DNA from: CAZFYZ01 sp964523735
Lineage (GTDB): Bacteria > Armatimonadota > UBA5829
Direction of reading: 5' to 3'
Assembly: GCA_964523735.1 (NCBI GenBank)
Contig: CAZFYZ010000157.1
Location: 1 to 7,687 of the forward strand
DNA length: 7,687 nucleotides
Shown here: in pieces, positions 4,907-7,687 of the stretch
How the letters are laid out: each line of letters starts with the position of its first letter
How positions within the stretch are numbered: the first letter of the stretch is position 1
Translations under genes and position numbers: made by a program
Notes under the pieces: model-generated
What the model saw: only the letters and a program-made list of their open reading frames with translations
What the model was told of the DNA's origin: nothing
The model's database searches: none

Positions 4907-7197
4907 CTACAGCACCTTCAGCGCAACGATCGCAACGTCATCGCCGATGCGGCCGCGCGTGAAGTCCAATAGCGCATCGTGCAGATGATTAACCACGTTC
5001 TGCGCGCTGACGCCGGCGTTCGCGGAGACCACTTTCCTCACCGCATCGCTGCCGAACCTGGCTCGCAGCATCTCGGCTTCAGTCAACCCATCGGTGAAAA
5101 CAGCCAGCACATCCCCGGAGGCGATGGGGACTACCTGCTCCTCGTAGCTGACGCCAGATCTAATCCCCAAGAGCATCCCCTCAGCAACAAGCGAGGAGAC
5201 ACTCTTGTCCTTCGCCCGGTAGAGTATAGCAGGCTCACACCCGGCATTGGCGTAGCGCAGTTCCATTCTGTCGAGGTCAATAACGCCATAGAATGTGCTG
5301 ATGAAGACTTCGGCGGACGTCGACTCACAGATGAGTTCGTTGGTGCGGGTGAGCACTTCGGCGGGTGAAGTGAACTCCCTGGCATACGCGCGCAGCACGT
5401 GCTTACCCATTGTGGTATACTCAGCCGCCTCCACATCGCTTCCGGAGACATCCGCAACAACCACACCTAGCGACCTGGGATTCAGGCTGATGAAGTCGTA
5501 GTAATCCCCGCCCACTTCGCGCGCGGGAAGGAACTTGTGCCCGATGCCAAGCCCCCGCACTTCAGGAATACTCGAGGGCACGAGACGCTCCTGCAGCATC
5601 GAAGCGATGCGGTACTTCTGCCTGTAGACCCGAGCGTTGTGANNNNNNNNNNAGCTACGCCCCCGAGATCGCCAAGAGGGCCCATCATCGCGACTTGAGA
5701 CTTGGCATAGACCCTTGGCGAAGCGGCAAAGCCGACGGCTATAGCTACCATCTTCCCCTGGTTGCGGAGCGGAATCGCAACGGCGGCCCCAAGCCCCTCA
5801 GCCTGCGAAACCTCCGAACTTAGAGCAGCGGACGAGCTGATATCTTTCAGGATCAGCCGCTTCCCACTCGATTTCACCCTGCTCGCAAGGGGAGCCGCCA
5901 AGTCGTGATATCTGTACTTCTGCCGCGTCTTCAACCCGGCGCCGTATCCGAATCGCAGCCGCCCGCTCAGTTCATCCACGAAGAACACGGTGCAGACAGA
6001 CAGGCCGAAGAACTTGCAGGTCTCGTCGCACAGTCGCTTGAGCACCAGGTCCAGATTCAGAGTCGACGTGATCGTCCTCGACACCTGTAGAAGACTGCTC
6101 AACTGCTGAGTGCGGCGTTCGATTCTCGAGTACAACCTTGCGTTCTCGATCGCCACCGCCATCTGGTTCGCTACGGTCGCCAGCAGCTCCAGATCGCGCT
6201 CATCGAAGAGTCTGTTTGCGCGCTTGGTGTTGACATTGAGTACGCCTATTACCCGGCCTTTAGTCTTGAGAGGTACCGAGGCCGAGGATGTGATCGTGTC
6301 GCGGAAGAACGGCATATCGAATCGGGCATCCTTGTGAGCGTCAGTCACAAGCACGCTTTCCCCGTGCTCCGCGACCCATCCTGAGATGCTTTTGCCGATC
6401 TCCTGTGAAGTCCGCTCGACCGTCCGCGGCGCCAGCCCCCGCGAGGCGGCAATCTCGAGCTTTCCCGATTCCTCGCCGATCAACATCAGGGAACCTGCAT
6501 CCGCGTCGACTGCCGTAAGGCTCTGCTCCAACGCTATGTCCAGAAGCTCGTCGAGGTTCAGAGTGGAACTCATCGCCTCGCTGATCTGGTTCAGCAGGGA
6601 TAGTTCCTGTATCTTACGCTCGGCCAGCTTCACCAGGTCCTCGTTCTTGCTCTGGTAAGCCTGGTCAGGCTCAAGTGGCAGGGAGGCGCGAAAGGCGGCA
6701 AGAGCCGCGTGGCTCGCGACGACGTGAAGCAGCTCTATATCGCCGGGGGAGAATGCTCTCAGCTCTTCGGAGAGACTGACAATCGCTCCGACGTGCGCTT
6801 CTCCCACCCTCATCGGAACGGCCAGCACGGACGCAACTCCCGCCTTGGCCAGAGCAGCGCAATGCTGGCTGTCGTGAACGGAGGTATTGCCAATCACCAG
6901 AGGACCGTTAGTCGCCAGCGTGTCCTCGGCCAGGGCGCGGGCGGAGAGAGCGATCCGCGCATCATCGCTTCCTCCCACACTGGCAGCCAGTTGAAGCTGC
7001 TCGGCGCCTGATCTGGTGAAGACGGAAACGCGGGACACCCTCAGCAACGCGCCGGCAGTCTCGGCTGCCGCAGTGAGACCCTTATCAGACTCCGCGGAGG
7101 TCAGAGTTTCGGTAAGTCTAGAAAGCGCGACGACAACTGCCCGGCGATCATCTGGCACGTCATTGCCGCCCGATTGGGGGGCTATTCCCTTGAGCAT
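4907..7197 (-). CDS. GAF-GAF-GAF sensor with C-terminal SpoIIE/RsbU-type PP2C phosphatase (split in the assembly by an N run)
   Basis: Read as one gene of about 760 residues. Family members sense a ligand or state through GAF domains and dephosphorylate a phospho-STAS antagonist, freeing a sigma factor. There are three GAF domains at about 20-170, 200-355 and 365-515. The second and third are each introduced by a similar helix (L-x-x-L-x-Q-[IV]-S ... STLNLD). No signal peptide or membrane segment is seen, so it is cytosolic. After the gap, HNARVYRQKYRIASMLQERLVP-type linker residues lead into PP2C motifs: EVGGDYYDF (Asp562), ADVSG (Asp580), FTDG (Asp700) and GDD (750-751), all expected metal-binding acids. 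NAGH of the family reads NAGC (Cys651). The frames on either side of the 10 N differ, because the placeholder length is wrong, not because the gene is broken. The ATG has GGAG 7 nt upstream and a strong promoter. The RsbW-like kinase gene follows. Confidence 0.88.
5643..5652. other. Assembly gap of 10 N inside the GAF-phosphatase gene
   Basis: Ten ambiguous bases separate the GAF3 end (GDLGGVA) from the linker HNARVY. For the two halves to be in one frame, the true gap must equal 2 modulo 3. The usual GAF ending (A-x-A-I-x-NARLY) suggests one missing residue, meaning only two missing bases and that 10 N is a default spacer. Confidence 0.9.
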
Positions 7198-7245
7198 GGC
7201 TGCACTCCAGATCGCCGCAGCGGGGTCGCCTGGCGGTCCATCAGG

Positions 7246-7274
7246 AGTATAGCATCAGGCAGGTGGACTGTCAA
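7246..7274 (-). promoter_or_regulatory. Sigma70/sigmaA-type promoter of the GAF-phosphatase gene
   Basis: On the minus strand TTGACA (7274-7269) is separated by exactly 17 nt from TATACT (7251-7246). This is a perfect -35, ideal spacing and one mismatch in the -10. Transcription would begin near 7239, giving a leader of about 40 nt before the ATG at 7197. This points to housekeeping rather than stress-sigma transcription of the phosphatase gene. Confidence 0.8.
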
Positions 7275-7301
7275 TGTAGATCGCTCTGAGGCAAGTGCTC
7301 A

Positions 7302-7314
7302 CTCTCAATGAGAG
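7302..7314. promoter_or_regulatory. Perfect 6-1-6 palindrome in the divergent promoter region, candidate operator
   Basis: CTCTCA-A-TGAGAG lies about 28 bp upstream of the minus-strand -35 and about 40 bp upstream of the plus-strand -10. It is suited to a dimeric regulator acting on either gene. The symmetry is visible; the binding function is inferred. Confidence 0.4.
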
Positions 7315-7348
7315 CAACGTCATGCTGAACTGGTCTCAGCACCCAGAT

Positions 7349-7364
7349 GAGGTATAATAACCTC
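7349..7364 (+). promoter_or_regulatory. Candidate plus-strand promoter: consensus -10 within an inverted repeat
   Basis: TATAAT at 7353-7358 is a perfect -10 for the ubiquitin-like gene. No good -35 is present at 16-18 nt; the best is about 2 of 6 matches, and there is no clear TG extension. GAGGT (7349-7353) and ACCTC (7360-7364) form an inverted repeat over the -10, which could be an operator. A start near 7365 would give a leader of about 108 nt. Confidence 0.45.
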
Positions 7365-7405
7365 GGGTACAACAGGTCGAATGAACCCCAGGAACCCTCG
7401 TGCAT

Positions 7406-7444
7406 AGCAGGCCGTATACCGCACGTAGTTCTTCCAGCAGGCCG
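7406..7444 (+). repeat. Pair of 9-bp direct repeats in the leader of the ubiquitin-like gene
   Basis: AGCAGGCCG occurs at 7406-7414 and 7436-7444, with a 30-nt period (nearly three helical turns). A weak stem, CGTGC (7399-7403) with GCACG (7421-7425), encloses the first copy. It may be a regulator site or chance. Confidence 0.3.
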
Positions 7445-7472
7445 AAGCGTTCTTTCACGGAAAGGAAGGCGA

Positions 7473-7687
7473 ATGGGCAAGGTCAGCGTTGTGATTGTTG
7501 ATACAACAGGCAGCAAAGAGCAAGACGCTACTCTCCCGGATGATGTCAGCGTGAGCAAGATCATCGACAAGCTCGTCGAGGTGATGTATCTACCCGTCAT
7601 CAATACCGCCGGAGCACCCGTTACCTACAAGCTGCTGCACAAGGTCACCGGCCGCCATCTGCTCGACAACCTCACTCTCAGCCAGTG
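7473..7687 (+). CDS. Ubiquitin-like beta-grasp protein, YukD/EsaB type, 3'-truncated by the window end
   Basis: Seventy-one codons are visible from the ATG at 7473, which is preceded by AGGAAGG at 7463-7469. The pattern is that of a beta-grasp (ubiquitin) fold: strand KVSVVIVD (3-10), strand ending in ATLPDD (19-24), a long helix VSVSKIIDKLVEVMYLP (25-41), an AGAPVTYKLLHK strand, then G-R-H-L-L-D-N-L-T-L, where the family continues with a Gly-Asp-x-L segment. This matches YukD/EsaB proteins. Those accompany type VII (ESX/Yuk) secretion genes in Firmicutes and, in other bacteria, E1/E2/JAB ubiquitin-like operons. The C-terminus, which would show whether a conjugation-type Gly-Gly tail exists, is beyond the window. 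It is divergent from the GAF-phosphatase gene with its own -10. The open frame on the opposite strand (7271-7603) is its shadow. Fold assignment is from sequence pattern only. Confidence 0.7.
   Translation, partial: MGKVSVVIVDTTGSKEQDATLPDDVSVSKIIDKLVEVMYLPVINTAGAPVTYKLLHKVTGRHLLDNLTLSQ

Noticed and set aside
5482..7197. Treating the GAF protein and the phosphatase as two genes
   Set aside because: The break coincides with the N run, and the residues just downstream are the normal GAF-to-SpoIIE linker in frame with the phosphatase.
7271..7603. Minus-strand 110-codon open frame near the right end
   Set aside because: It overlaps the promoter region and the ubiquitin-like gene, which has a ribosome site and recognisable fold pattern; the antisense frame has neither.
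1..7687. CRISPR array, tRNA/rRNA genes, transposase or attachment sites
   Set aside because: I looked on both strands and saw no regularly spaced repeats, no RNA-gene signatures and no transposase or integrase motifs. The palindrome at 4281-4333 is the only repeat-like element and has no adjacent mobility gene.

Overview
The window is about 7.7 kb of GC-rich bacterial DNA, probably from a draft or metagenomic scaffold because it carries a run of 10 N. The coding style is prokaryotic: tightly packed genes, Shine-Dalgarno sites and a consensus sigma70/sigmaA promoter. No gene here fixes the phylum. Anti-sigma/phosphatase signalling together with a YukD/EsaB-like protein suggests a Gram-positive-type or Armatimonadota/Chloroflexota-like lineage, but that is only a guess.

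Region 1 (1-4238, plus strand) is a compact sugar/polyol catabolic operon with gaps of 2-3 nt or a 4-nt overlap. It encodes a 5'-truncated class II aldolase, an unusually long SorE-like zinc-dependent dehydrogenase whose Rossmann unit appears duplicated, an SrlD-like sorbitol-6-phosphate dehydrogenase, and a GH130-family glycoside phosphorylase/hydrolase broken by a frameshift at a GGGG run. SorE-type and SrlD-type enzymes are consecutive steps from L-sorbose-1-P through D-glucitol-6-P to D-fructose-6-P. The aldolase could cleave the same or a related ketose-1-phosphate. No transporter or kinase lies in the window.

Region 2 (4239-4365) lies between convergent genes. It holds a weak hairpin and a striking 53-bp palindromic element whose two arms are each palindromic themselves.

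Region 3 (4366-7197, minus strand) encodes a probable partner-switching module. A three-GAF sensor with a C-terminal SpoIIE/RsbU-type PP2C phosphatase is transcribed first, from a near-perfect sigma70 promoter at 7246-7274. An RsbW-like small GHKL ATPase follows. The N run sits exactly at the GAF3/phosphatase junction and artificially splits the phosphatase gene. The expected STAS antagonist protein is not in the window.

Region 4 (7198-7687) is a divergent regulatory region followed by the start of a plus-strand gene for a ubiquitin-like beta-grasp protein of YukD/EsaB type, cut by the window end. It may open a type VII secretion or bacterial ubiquitin-like operon beyond the window, and it is the best lead for an unusual system here.
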